Shown piece by piece: positions 1 to 9,422 of a stretch of 64,000 nucleotides of DNA. A program made the translations under genes and the position numbers. The stretch spans positions 310,001 through 374,000 of the forward strand of contig CALODT010000003.1 in assembly GCA_942492205.1 (NCBI GenBank), written 5' to 3'. This DNA comes from UBA1847 sp942492205. GTDB lineage: Bacteria > Pseudomonadota > Gammaproteobacteria > Steroidobacterales > Woeseiaceae. The notes beneath the pieces are model-generated. The model had not been told where the DNA came from, did no database searches, and was given only the letters and a program-made list of their open reading frames with translations. Each line of letters starts with the position of its first letter. Within the stretch, counting starts at the first letter, position 1.

Positions 1-572
1 CGCACTACGATCACGCCGGCGGTCTTGCTGCGCTACAACGACTCACAGGCGCGACGGTATTCTCGAGCGCAGCCGCTAAAGAGACGCTCGTTACGGGTCG
101 CCTGCAGAAGGACGATCCGCAGTACGTGGCAGATTCAGACAGCGGCCGTTTCCCGGCTGTGGACAGCGTCGTTGCCGTCGGTGACGGCGACGTGGTCACT
201 ATCGGTTCGCTGGACGTCAAGGCCGTTTACACACCGGGACATACCACGGGCAGCACGACCTGGACCTGGCAATCGTGTGCGCTTAACGTTTGTTACGACG
301 TCGTATACGCGGATAGCCTGACCGCCGTATCGGCTCAGGGTTTCAAATTCACGACGAGCGGTGCTGGCGACAGAATAGTTGCGAGTGCCGGAGTTATTGC
401 GGATCTCGACTGCGACATTCTGCTGTCGCCGCACCCGTTTTTCTTCGGCCTGCAGGACAAGCTGGAGAGACTCGACGACGGTAATCCTTTCGTCAACAAT
501 GTCGGCTGCCTGATGTACTCGGAAACGTCATTGCAGTGGCTGGAACAAAGGCTGGCAGCCGAGCGACCTTGA
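1..572 (+). CDS. Subclass B3-like metallo-beta-lactamase, 3' part
   Basis: The frame is open from base 3 and the start lies outside the window. The first residues visible are HYDHAGG, the second half of the HxHxDH zinc motif of the metallo-beta-lactamase fold. A further zinc His is in PGHTTGSTTW and another in LLSPHPFFF, the spacing expected for subclass B3 (His116/118, Asp120/His121, His196, His263 in standard numbering; His116 is off-window). The GHTxGSTTW form is typical of B3 enzymes, which are normally secreted zinc hydrolases of beta-lactams. It ends 3 bases before the stop of the opposite-strand gene. Family is clear; substrate range cannot be read from the sequence. Confidence 0.85.
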   Translation, partial: HYDHAGGLAALQRLTGATVFSSAAAKETLVTGRLQKDDPQYVADSDSGRFPAVDSVVAVGDGDVVTIGSLDVKAVYTPGHTTGSTTWTWQSCALNVCYDVVYADSLTAVSAQGFKFTTSGAGDRIVASAGVIADLDCDILLSPHPFFFGLQDKLERLDDGNPFVNNVGCLMYSETSLQWLEQRLAAERP

Positions 573-575
573 GCG

Positions 576-1289
576 CTACATCATGTGTTCGCTGTGGGTT
601 CCGTTGTCCATATTGCCGGAGAGCTTCATCACCGGCATCGCGAGCGTCAGCAAACCGATAATGATGATCAGCAAGCCGGCGCCCATTCGCTTGCGACTCA
701 TGAACTGCGAGAGCTTCGAGGCGCTGATTCCGGTCATGATCATTGCGGGCATCGTGCCGAGGCCGAATGCAATCATGACGAGTCCGCCGTGAATGCCGTT
801 GGCGGTCGTCGCCGCCAGCAACAGGACGCTGTAGACCAGCCCGCAGGGCAACCAGCCCCACAGCAGGCCCAGGCCAAGCGCCTTCGGAATACTCGTTACC
901 GGCAGCAGACCCTTTGCGGCTGGCGCGATGCGCTGCCAGATGGTTGCGCCGGCCTTTTCGACCGGTGCGAGGAATCGCCAGCCGAACGCGACCTGCAAAC
1001 CAACGATGACGATCAGCAGACCACTGGCGAACCGCACCGGTGCGGCGATATTGGGAATCGCGTCGACGATCGTTTGACCCAGCATCGCGACGACGAAGCC
1101 GAGAAAGGTGTAGCTCAATATACGGCCGGCGTTATAGGCGAAAGCAAACGGCAACTGTGCGCGTAAAGAGGCGACGCTCATGTTGACGGCAAACAGGCCG
1201 GACAGCCCGCCACACATGCCGAAACAGTGAGCGCTGCCAAGAAGGCCAGTCACAAAAGCAGCGGCAAGCAGGGGGAGCGATTCGTTCAT
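576..1289 (-). CDS. DsbD/TauE-like integral membrane protein of the cco operon
   Basis: A 237-residue protein made of about six hydrophobic segments. The N-terminal segment carries GSAHCFGMCGG, the conserved Cys/Met motif of the 'sulfite exporter TauE/SafE family' or DsbD_2 proteins that follow ccoS in many gammaproteobacteria. The short tail is rich in His and Met (HSEHMM), which suggests metal handling. It overlaps ccoS by ATGA, so it is translationally coupled and last in the oxidase operon. In this position such proteins are thought to help copper supply or redox maturation of cbb3 oxidase. The membrane family is certain; the copper role is inferred from context. Confidence 0.75.
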   Translation of the reverse strand: MNESLPLLAAAFVTGLLGSAHCFGMCGGLSGLFAVNMSVASLRAQLPFAFAYNAGRILSYTFLGFVVAMLGQTIVDAIPNIAAPVRFASGLLIVIVGLQVAFGWRFLAPVEKAGATIWQRIAPAAKGLLPVTSIPKALGLGLLWGWLPCGLVYSVLLLAATTANGIHGGLVMIAFGLGTMPAMIMTGISASKLSQFMSRKRMGAGLLIIIIGLLTLAMPVMKLSGNMDNGTHSEHMM

Positions 1290-1453
1290 GACGATTCACT
1301 GTCGTCCGGTTTGGTGTCGTCGTCCATGATGATGCGCACGGCTGGCGTATCGAGGTCGTCGAACTGACCGCTGCCGACGGCCCAGAAGAACGCCCATACG
1401 GCACCGGCCAGCAGCAGCAGCGCGAGAGGAATGAGGACGTAGAGAACGGACAT
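1286..1453 (-). CDS. ccoS: cbb3 oxidase assembly protein CcoS
   Basis: A 55-residue protein with one N-terminal membrane helix (about residues 4-28), then a conserved acidic stretch around SGQFDDLDTPAVRI, which is the CcoS signature. CcoS is needed to insert heme and copper cofactors into CcoN. The start was set where ATG overlaps the stop of ccoI as TAATG; a longer in-frame reading upstream has no support. Its stop overlaps the next gene as ATGA. Both the size and the order ccoG-ccoH-ccoI-ccoS match the family. Confidence 0.93.
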   Translation of the reverse strand: MSVLYVLIPLALLLLAGAVWAFFWAVGSGQFDDLDTPAVRIIMDDDTKPDDSESS

Positions 1454-3858
1454 TATTGAAATCGGCTCAGGCGCAGGGCATTCAGTACGACAATCAGCGA
1501 GCTGGCGCTCATACCAATCGCTGCAAGCCACGGCGGCACCAGTCCCGCGGCGGCCAGCGGCAGTGCCAGCGCATTGTATACGATTGCCCACGCAAGATTC
1601 TGGCGCACAATACGCATAGTCTTTGCCGACATGCGGAGCAGGGTCAGCAGGGGCCTGAGCGAATCCCCGAGAACGATGACATCTGCGCTGGTCTGCGCCA
1701 ACAACGCCCCTTCTGCCGGTGCAACCGAGGTATCCGCGCCTGACAGGACCGGGGCGTCGTTGATGCCATCGCCCACCATGACCACGCGTTCGCCGCGTTG
1801 CTGAGCCGCCTTGATAATCGCCAGTTTCTGCCGCGGCGTGCAGCCGGCATGGAATTCGTCGATGCGAAGTTGTGTTGCCAGCGCTGTGACCGCGTTACGG
1901 TTGTCGCCGCTGAGCAGCGCGATCTTCAGGCCCATCGCCTGCAACTCTCGAAGGGTTGTGTCGACATCAGGCCGCAGCTGATCCTCGACGCTGAACCAGG
2001 CAACGACCTCGTCTTCACGGCCGAGAAACACGTTGCTTGCAACGTCATCGCCAGCTTGTCGTCCGCTGGCCGCACCGCCACCAACATACGCAGCGCTGCC
2101 GAGGCGCCAGGACCGGCCATTGATGACGCCGCTGACACCCTTGCCGACCTCGACCTCCTGCAACGAAACCTCCGGGAGCGACTCGTCAAGTGCGAAAGCC
2201 CGGGCAAGCGGGTGTATAGAGGCCGTCTCGAGCGCCGCGGCGATGCGCCGGCAGTCGTGTTCGCTCATGGTGTCGTTGAAGACCATTACCGCGCTGATTC
2301 GCGGCCGACCCAGGGTCAGCGTACCTGTCTTGTCGAACATGACCGTGGTCGCGCGCGACAGGACTTCAATCGCGTTGCCGTTCGTGACCAGCAGTCGAAG
2401 CTGCGACAGGCGACTGCCGGCAGCCGCAAATGCGGCAGGCGTAGCCAATGCCAGCGCGCACGGGCAGGTTACGACCAGCACGGAAAGCGTGATGACAAAT
2501 GCACGCTCGGGCGCGATCAGGTACCAGCTAACCGCGACGACGGCCGCAACGAGAAGCAATGCTACGACGATGTAACTCGCGATTCGATCGGCAAGCGTAA
2601 CGAACGCGGGTCGCGTGTAGCGCGCTCGCTCGCTGAGACGACTGATGGTGCCGAGCGTGGTATCACTGCCCGTTCGCAGTACCTCGATCGTGATGAGGCC
2701 ATCGAGATTGACGCTGCCGGCGGCAACGGCGTCGCCGACGGACTTCGGCCGCGGCGTTGCCTCGCCGCTCAGCAGGGCCTCGTCGACCGTCGTGTTGCCG
2801 CTCAGAACGACGCCGTCTGCCGGTATCGCGTCCCCTGCGCGAACCAGCAAGCGATCGCCCGCCACGAGCTGGCTCACCGGAACAACCGCCTTGTCGTCGC
2901 CGTCAATCCTGGTGGCCGTATTCGGCAGCACCGACGAAAGTGCCGTACTGCGATCGATCGAACGGTGCCGCGCGCGCATTTCGAGGAAGCGCCCGAGAGT
3001 CAGAAAGAACACGAACATGGTGACCGAGTCGAACCAGACGGCTTCGCCGTCGGTGAAGGTCGCGTAGATCGACGCCGCGTAGGCGCTGCCAACCGCGATC
3101 GAAACCGGCAGGTCCATGCCCGGTTTCCTGGCCACAATGCCGCGCCATGCTGCCTTGAAGAAGGGGCTCGCCGCGTAGAACACCACCGGTGTCGTGACAG
3201 CGAAACTGACGATGCGCAGGAAGCGGCGCATCTCCTGGTCCATGCCCTGGAAATCCCCGGCGTAAAGGCCGACGGCAAACATCATGACCTGCATCATGCC
3301 CAGCGAGGCAACCAGCAGGCGCTTCAGCGCCGCGCGCTGTTCGAGCAGTTCCGGTCGCGTTGCTGTCTCGGGCGCCAGCGGCTGCGGCTGGTAACCGAGA
3401 TCCGCGAGTGCGCCCAAGACCTGGGAGAAGCGGGTGCTTGCGGGTTCCCACTGCACGCGCAGGCGATGTGTTACGGGACTGACCTCTGCCGTGCTGATTC
3501 CCGGCAACTTCTTCAAAGTGGTTTCGATGAGCCAGCTGCAGGCAGCGCAATACATCCCGCCGACAAAGATGGTTGCCTCGGCCGAGCCGTCCTGACGCTC
3601 CGCAAACGCGCCTAACATGTCGTCCTGATCGAATACCTGCCACTCGGCCGCTTCTTCGCTGGGACGGCCGACGCCGGGATCGGGCGCCTCACGCAACTCG
3701 TAGTAGCGGCTCATGCCGGAGTCTCGAATCAGCTCCGCAACCGCCTTGCAGCCGGGACAGCAGACCGGTTTCAGGTCGCCGTCGATCTCGACGGTGATGT
3801 TGCAGTCGGTCGGAACGGGTAGCGCGCAGTGAAAACAGCTGTCAGCGCCGGTCTGCAT
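1453..3858 (-). CDS. ccoI: Copper-translocating P1B-type ATPase CcoI/FixI
   Basis: 801 residues. The N-terminus has Cys clusters (CFHC near residue 8, CCPGC near 33) followed by a heavy-metal-associated domain with MYCAAC (C104, C107). Eight membrane helices surround the CPC ion-binding motif (C465, C467). The phosphorylation site DKTGT has Asp at 509 and the hinge motif GDGINDAP is in the C-terminal third. The protein moves Cu(I) for assembly of the CcoN heme-copper centre. It overlaps ccoH by 17 bases and ccoS by one base, so it is tightly coupled in the operon. The poorly conserved extra N-terminal Cys region is typical of CcoI/FixI rather than of CopA. Confidence 0.95.
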   Translation of the reverse strand: MQTGADSCFHCALPVPTDCNITVEIDGDLKPVCCPGCKAVAELIRDSGMSRYYELREAPDPGVGRPSEEAAEWQVFDQDDMLGAFAERQDGSAEATIFVGGMYCAACSWLIETTLKKLPGISTAEVSPVTHRLRVQWEPASTRFSQVLGALADLGYQPQPLAPETATRPELLEQRAALKRLLVASLGMMQVMMFAVGLYAGDFQGMDQEMRRFLRIVSFAVTTPVVFYAASPFFKAAWRGIVARKPGMDLPVSIAVGSAYAASIYATFTDGEAVWFDSVTMFVFFLTLGRFLEMRARHRSIDRSTALSSVLPNTATRIDGDDKAVVPVSQLVAGDRLLVRAGDAIPADGVVLSGNTTVDEALLSGEATPRPKSVGDAVAAGSVNLDGLITIEVLRTGSDTTLGTISRLSERARYTRPAFVTLADRIASYIVVALLLVAAVVAVSWYLIAPERAFVITLSVLVVTCPCALALATPAAFAAAGSRLSQLRLLVTNGNAIEVLSRATTVMFDKTGTLTLGRPRISAVMVFNDTMSEHDCRRIAAALETASIHPLARAFALDESLPEVSLQEVEVGKGVSGVINGRSWRLGSAAYVGGGAASGRQAGDDVASNVFLGREDEVVAWFSVEDQLRPDVDTTLRELQAMGLKIALLSGDNRNAVTALATQLRIDEFHAGCTPRQKLAIIKAAQQRGERVVMVGDGINDAPVLSGADTSVAPAEGALLAQTSADVIVLGDSLRPLLTLLRMSAKTMRIVRQNLAWAIVYNALALPLAAAGLVPPWLAAIGMSASSLIVVLNALRLSRFQ

Positions 3859-4375
3859 CGGCGGATTCGGCTGGTCGCAGCGTTAATTGCGGCTCGCCCT
3901 GCCACTCACCCGAGAGCCGCCAGTCCTCGTTCGACGTCAATGAGACGTACCAGCGGCCGTCCGGGATGCTGACGAAATGTCCCGACCATACCGGGTTGCC
4001 GTCTTCGTCAGGCTGAGCGCGATTCAGCACGATACGCTGATCACGGTCGGCAAAGGCGGGGTGCGAAAACTCAAGCGCCAGCGCGGCAGGCGACTCCTGC
4101 AAATCGCCGGCGCGCATGCCCGCCAGAATAGCGCCCGACTCAAGGTCAATGTCAATCAGCGCCGCAAGGTTCATTTCCGCAGCGAGCCTGTCGGCCAGCG
4201 CGCGCCTTTCGGCGACGATCTGCATGTCGTCCTCCGTCTGCAGGACCAGCGAGTCCGTCGTCTGCAGCGATATCCAGAAGGTGGTCAGGCCACCCACAAC
4301 AGACGCTGCAGGCAGCGCAATAATGAACCACGGCCAGAACTGCCGGTACCAGGGCTTTGTGTCTTCGCGAACCAT
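3842..4375 (-). CDS. ccoH: FixH/CcoH-family cbb3 oxidase assembly protein
   Basis: A 177-residue protein with one N-terminal membrane helix starting at WYRQFWPWFIIALP and a larger periplasmic part, the layout of CcoH/FixH. The segment ending in GRWYVSLTSNEDWRL resembles the beta-rich FixH fold. CcoH proteins interact with CcoP and with CcoI and are needed for stable cbb3 oxidase. It lies 16 bases after ccoG and overlaps ccoI by 17 bases. At 177 residues it is slightly longer than the usual 150-165. Confidence 0.85.
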   Translation of the reverse strand: MVREDTKPWYRQFWPWFIIALPAASVVGGLTTFWISLQTTDSLVLQTEDDMQIVAERRALADRLAAEMNLAALIDIDLESGAILAGMRAGDLQESPAALALEFSHPAFADRDQRIVLNRAQPDEDGNPVWSGHFVSIPDGRWYVSLTSNEDWRLSGEWQGEPQLTLRPAESADADRR

Positions 4376-4391
4376 TATGAGAGGGCTGTCC

Positions 4392-5765
4392 TTAACGCGT
4401 TGGGCCGATGAAGCGGCTATCTTCCTCTATTGCAACCGACGCGTCATCCAAAGCCTCGATATTGAACAGGATCGTGTTGACGCCCGGCACGTCGTCGCGC
4501 TTCGCCCGCACCCGCACCGGCAACGACATCACGCCGCCACCGTCTACGCGCAGGACGTCGCTGACGCCATCGAGCACTATGCCCTCTACGCCGCTGACGC
4601 GAAGTGAGAATTCCCGCGCTTCGTTGCTCTGGTTGATGATTTTCAAAGTGTAGATGTTCTCGACGTAGTTGTCCGGCAGCTCGCGGTAGAGCGAATTCCT
4701 GTCACGGATCACATCGAGAATCACCGGCGTACGTGAGGCCATGGCGGTGACCAGGCCCGCTATCAGTACCAGGAGCAGCGTTGCGTAAACGATCATGCGA
4801 GGTCGAAGTACGCGTGTACCCTCGTTTTGCAGGGCGTGCTCGGTGGTGTAGCGGACAAGGCCACGCGGGTAGTTCATCTTGTCCATGATCGAATCACAGG
4901 CGTCAATGCACGCAGCACACGCGATGCACTCGTACTGCAGCCCTTCCCGGATATCGATTCCGGTCGGGCAGACCTGCACGCAAAGATGGCAGTCGATGCA
5001 GTCGCCAAGCCCCGCTTCTTTCGGATCTACCGAGCGTTTGCGTCCGCCGCGTGGTTCACCGCGCTTCTCGTCGTAGGAGATGATCAGTGTGTCCTTGTCG
5101 AACATCGCGCTCTGGAAACGCGCATACGGGCACATGTATTTGCAGACCTGTTCCCGCATGTAGCCGGCGTTGCCATAGGTCGCGAAACCGTAGAACAGGC
5201 CCCAGAAGAGCGTCCAGCCGCCGACGTTGAGCGCCAGTATGTCGACGCCCAGTTCACGAATCGGCGTGAAATAACCGATGAACGTGAAGCCGGTCCACAT
5301 CGAGAAGGTTATCCAGAGAAACTGCTTGGAGGCCTTCTTCCTGAACTTGGTCAATGACCACGGGGCCTTGTCGAGTTTCATGCGTTGCGAACGCGTGCCT
5401 TCGGTGAACTGCTCCATCCAGATGAAGGCCTCGGTCCAGACGGTTTGCGGGCAGGCAAAGCCGCACCACAGGCGACCTGCCAGTGCCGTGAAGAAGAACA
5501 GCGAGAGCGCGGCGATGATGAGCAGCAATGCCAGGAACGGGAAGTCCTGCGGCCACAGTGTCAGGCCGAGCAGGTAAAACTTCCGTGCAGGGAGATCGAA
5601 CAATATGGCCTGGCGATCGTCCCACAGCAGCCATGGCACCAGGTAGAACAGGCCGAGCAGGATAACGGTAGCAAGCTTACTGAGCTTATCGAAGCGCCCG
5701 CCTATCTCTCGGGGGTAGATCTTCTTCGCGCTCTCATACATCGAGGCGGATTGCGGATTGTCCAT
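4392..5765 (-). CDS. ccoG: cbb3 oxidase accessory protein CcoG (polyferredoxin)
   Basis: 457 residues from an ATG that overlaps the preceding stop as TAATG; the reading frame is open 25 codons further upstream but without family similarity. The N-terminal half has several membrane helices and CGFACPQTVWTE and CKYMCPYARF motifs. Two ferredoxin-like Cys clusters follow (CIDCHLCVQVCP and CIACAACIDACD), consistent with two 4Fe-4S centres. The C-terminal third is a periplasmic Ig-like domain. CcoG proteins have been shown to act as cupric reductases in cbb3 assembly; that function is family knowledge, not visible here. Confidence 0.93.
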   Translation of the reverse strand: MDNPQSASMYESAKKIYPREIGGRFDKLSKLATVILLGLFYLVPWLLWDDRQAILFDLPARKFYLLGLTLWPQDFPFLALLLIIAALSLFFFTALAGRLWCGFACPQTVWTEAFIWMEQFTEGTRSQRMKLDKAPWSLTKFRKKASKQFLWITFSMWTGFTFIGYFTPIRELGVDILALNVGGWTLFWGLFYGFATYGNAGYMREQVCKYMCPYARFQSAMFDKDTLIISYDEKRGEPRGGRKRSVDPKEAGLGDCIDCHLCVQVCPTGIDIREGLQYECIACAACIDACDSIMDKMNYPRGLVRYTTEHALQNEGTRVLRPRMIVYATLLLVLIAGLVTAMASRTPVILDVIRDRNSLYRELPDNYVENIYTLKIINQSNEAREFSLRVSGVEGIVLDGVSDVLRVDGGGVMSLPVRVRAKRDDVPGVNTILFNIEALDDASVAIEEDSRFIGPTR

Positions 5766-6055
5766 TATTTTCTGTGCTGCGCGTCGCGTTGCGGGGCCGT
5801 GTGTACCAGGAATGCGGTCACGCCGGAACAGACGGCGCACACTACCCAGAAGAAGAAGAACCCCACCGCGTAGCCCGCGTCGCGGCTGAACTCAAGATTT
5901 TCATCGATCAGCGCGCCCAATTCGACCGGATCGAACACAGCGAAAAAAACCATGGTCGACACGGCGGCGCTGAGAAAGGATATCCACACAACGGTAAACA
6001 TCGCCTGCTTGTCGCGAGGCCACTGCCGGGCACCACGGTATTCTTCGCTAATCAT
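5765..6055 (-). CDS. Small two-helix membrane protein between ccoP and ccoG
   Basis: A 96-residue protein with two hydrophobic segments, one around residues 20-42 and one around residues 64-85 with the run GFFFFWVVCAVCSG. Between them is an acidic loop. The N-terminus is charged (MISEEYRGARQWPRD). It sits 29 bases after ccoP and its stop overlaps the ccoG start, so it is expressed with the oxidase. I do not recognise a named family. It could be an assembly factor or an accessory subunit; this is inference from position only. Confidence 0.75.
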   Translation of the reverse strand: MISEEYRGARQWPRDKQAMFTVVWISFLSAAVSTMVFFAVFDPVELGALIDENLEFSRDAGYAVGFFFFWVVCAVCSGVTAFLVHTAPQRDAQHRK

Positions 6056-6084
6056 TACAGCCTGGCCGCCGGCAAATCGATGCG

Positions 6085-6972
6085 CTATTGCGACAGACTG
6101 TAAACGTAAGCCGCGAGTATCTTGGTGCGATCGGCACCGAGCAGATCGCCGTGCGCCGGCATCATGCCGTTGCGGCCCTTGACGAGCGTTTCGCGAATGG
6201 CCTCGTCCGAGCTGCCGTACAACCAGATGTCGTCGGTCAGGTTGGGAGCGCCAACCATCGGGTTACCCGTGCCCGTCGGCATGTGACAGGCGGCACAGAA
6301 GGTGGCGAACTGCGTTGGCGCGCTGGTGGTTGTATCAACCTCGACAAGACCGGAAAGGCTTTGCACGTAATGCACCATGTTGTCGACCGCTTCGTCAGAG
6401 CCCAGAATCTGCGCCCACGGCGTCATCACGGCATTCCGGCCTGCGGCGATCGACGCGATGATCTGTGCCTCGGTGTTACCCCACTGCCAGTCGTTATCGG
6501 TGAGATTCGGAAAACCCGTCGCGCCGCGCGCGTCCGAGCCGTGGCAGGTCGTGCAGTAACTCGCATACAGGCTTGCACCGAGCTTGTTCGCATCCGGATG
6601 CTTTGACAGTTCCTCAAAGTCCATGGCGGCGAATTCTTCGTAAATCGGCTCATAGCGACTCGCCGCAGCCTGCATCTCTGCCTCGTACTGGTTATGTGCG
6701 GACCAGCCAAGCGCGCCCTCCCAGGCGCCGAGGCCCGGGAACATGATCAGGTAGCCGATGGCCCAGATGATCGTGATGAAATAGAGGTACAGCCACCACT
6801 TGGGAGCCGGGTTGTTCCACTCCTCGAGGTCACCGTCCCATTTGTGGCCGACGACCTGGTCGTCGGCTATGTTTTGTGGACCCTGTTTCGCAGACCAGCC
6901 GATCAGCCATGCGCACCAGAGGACGAAGATAATCGTGCCAGCAGCAACGAACCAGTGCCAGAATGCAGGCAT
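6085..6972 (-). CDS. ccoP: cbb3 cytochrome c oxidase diheme subunit CcoP
   Basis: 295 residues. Two N-terminal membrane helices (about 5-27 and 58-80) anchor a periplasmic part with two cytochrome c domains: heme sites CTTCH (C140, C143, H144) and CAACH (C226, C229, H230). Met ligands are likely in TPWAQ/NAVMTPW and NGMMPAHG. This subunit passes electrons from soluble cytochrome c to CcoO. The start overlaps the ccoQ stop as ATGA. Size and layout match CcoP/FixP. Confidence 0.96.
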   Translation of the reverse strand: MPAFWHWFVAAGTIIFVLWCAWLIGWSAKQGPQNIADDQVVGHKWDGDLEEWNNPAPKWWLYLYFITIIWAIGYLIMFPGLGAWEGALGWSAHNQYEAEMQAAASRYEPIYEEFAAMDFEELSKHPDANKLGASLYASYCTTCHGSDARGATGFPNLTDNDWQWGNTEAQIIASIAAGRNAVMTPWAQILGSDEAVDNMVHYVQSLSGLVEVDTTTSAPTQFATFCAACHMPTGTGNPMVGAPNLTDDIWLYGSSDEAIRETLVKGRNGMMPAHGDLLGADRTKILAAYVYSLSQ

Positions 6973-7142
6973 CAGATGTTCTCCCGCTCGTTATTGGAAA
7001 TGTGTTGGTCTTCTTCCAGCGGCAAAGCCGCGGAAGCGTCGAAGTCCGCTTTTCGCCGTTTGCTCCAGGCCCAGACCCAGATGCCGATAAAGGCAAAGAA
7101 GATGATGGCTGTCAGAATGCCGCGCAGATCGTTGATGTCCAT
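6972..7142 (-). CDS. ccoQ: cbb3 oxidase small subunit CcoQ
   Basis: A 56-residue protein that begins MDINDLRG and has a single membrane helix (about residues 9-27, ending WVWAWS), followed by a basic KRRK stretch and an acidic tail. This is the size and shape of CcoQ/FixQ, which stabilises the core complex. It lies 6 bases after ccoO, and its stop overlaps the ccoP ATG as ATGA. The gene is short and easily missed, but its position between ccoO and ccoP makes the call firm. Confidence 0.92.
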   Translation of the reverse strand: MDINDLRGILTAIIFFAFIGIWVWAWSKRRKADFDASAALPLEEDQHISNNERENI

Positions 7143-7148
7143 GACGAT

Positions 7149-7757
7149 CTACCGGCGATCCCGACGGTTGGTGCCGAGTCCCTGCAGATAGGCAATCAAC
7201 GCTTCCATCTCGGAGCGATCTTGCACCGCGGCTGCGGCGCCTGCCACCTGCTCGTCGGTGTACGGATCGCCCAGGAACTTGAGCGCCTTCAACTTGCTTG
7301 TAACCAGTTCGGGATCAACGGTGTTCTCGAGCAGCCACGGATAGCCCGGCATATTTGACTCAGGTACCAGTGCGCGCGGGTCCGTCAGGTGCAGCCGATG
7401 CCAGTCATCGCTGTAACGACCGCCGACTCTCGCGAGATCGGGACCGGTGCGTTTCGAACCGAACTGGAACGGCCGGTCGTAGACGGTCTCGCCGGCCGTC
7501 GTGAACGGTCCGTAGCGCTCGGTTTCACTGCGGAACGGGCGGATCATCTGCGAGTGGCAGTTGTAGCAGCCTTCCCGGACGTAGATGTCGCGGCCAGCCA
7601 GTCGGAGTGGGCTATAGGGCTCGATGCCTTCTGCGGGTTCGTTGGCATCGGCACTGAACATCAGTGGCACGATCTCGACGAGGCCGCCGACGCTGATCGC
7701 AAGGACAATCAGCACCATCATCAGGTTCAGGCTTTTTTCAATCGTCTCGTGACGCAT
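7149..7757 (-). CDS. ccoO: cbb3 cytochrome c oxidase monoheme subunit CcoO
   Basis: 202 residues from ATG at 7757 (MRHETIEKSL), the conserved CcoO N-terminus; the frame remains open 13 codons upstream without similarity. One membrane helix (about 10-34) is followed by a heme c site CYNCH (C64, C67, H68). The likely axial Met lies in ESNMPGYPW. CcoO receives electrons from CcoP and passes them to CcoN. It lies 16 bases after ccoN, in the canonical N-O-Q-P order. Confidence 0.96.
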   Translation of the reverse strand: MRHETIEKSLNLMMVLIVLAISVGGLVEIVPLMFSADANEPAEGIEPYSPLRLAGRDIYVREGCYNCHSQMIRPFRSETERYGPFTTAGETVYDRPFQFGSKRTGPDLARVGGRYSDDWHRLHLTDPRALVPESNMPGYPWLLENTVDPELVTSKLKALKFLGDPYTDEQVAGAAAAVQDRSEMEALIAYLQGLGTNRRDRR

Positions 7758-7773
7758 TGCTCGGACTCTCCTG

Positions 7774-9189
<1,416 letters not shown>

Positions 9190-9328
9190 CGTTAGGACCC
9201 CTTATATGCGGTTGGAATTCAGATGGCGGCGAGGACTGGATGAGCTATGCGACGGTCGCCGATGTGGCGCCCGCAGAGTATCCGCCCAGGAGGCCCCCTG
9301 CCGATGCCGCAATCTACCAAGCCCTCCC

Positions 9329-9361
9329 GTGCCATCGTATAGGGGACGATACGTATGGCAC
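9329..9361. repeat. Inverted repeat / hairpin between ccoN and the sensor kinase gene
   Basis: Arms GTGCCAT (9329-9335) and ATGGCAC (9355-9361) pair perfectly, and inside them CGTAT (9336-9340) pairs with ATACG (9349-9353), leaving one unpaired T at 9354 and an 8-base loop. That gives 12 paired bases in the intergenic region of two divergent transcription units. It is 140 bases upstream of ccoN and 62 bases upstream of the kinase start. It could be a regulator site or an mRNA leader hairpin; nothing in it matches an FNR/ANR box, and no such box was seen elsewhere in 9190-9422. Confidence 0.5.
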
Positions 9362-9422
9362 TGATACTGAAACAAATGTCCAGATGGGTCGCCTGAAACC
9401 CCTATAATCAGGAGCCGTTTGT

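Noticed and set aside
1798..3615. Long open frame antisense to ccoI (605 codons)
   Set aside because: Low-complexity Arg/Gln-rich translation, no domain, fully inside a certain gene; explained by GC-rich codon use.
9403..9408. Perfect TATAAT just before the hybrid kinase gene
   Set aside because: A transcript from it would start inside the ribosome site, and no -35 is found at proper spacing.
9190..9422. Search for an FNR/ANR box upstream of ccoN
   Set aside because: No TTGAT-N4-ATCAA or close variant seen.
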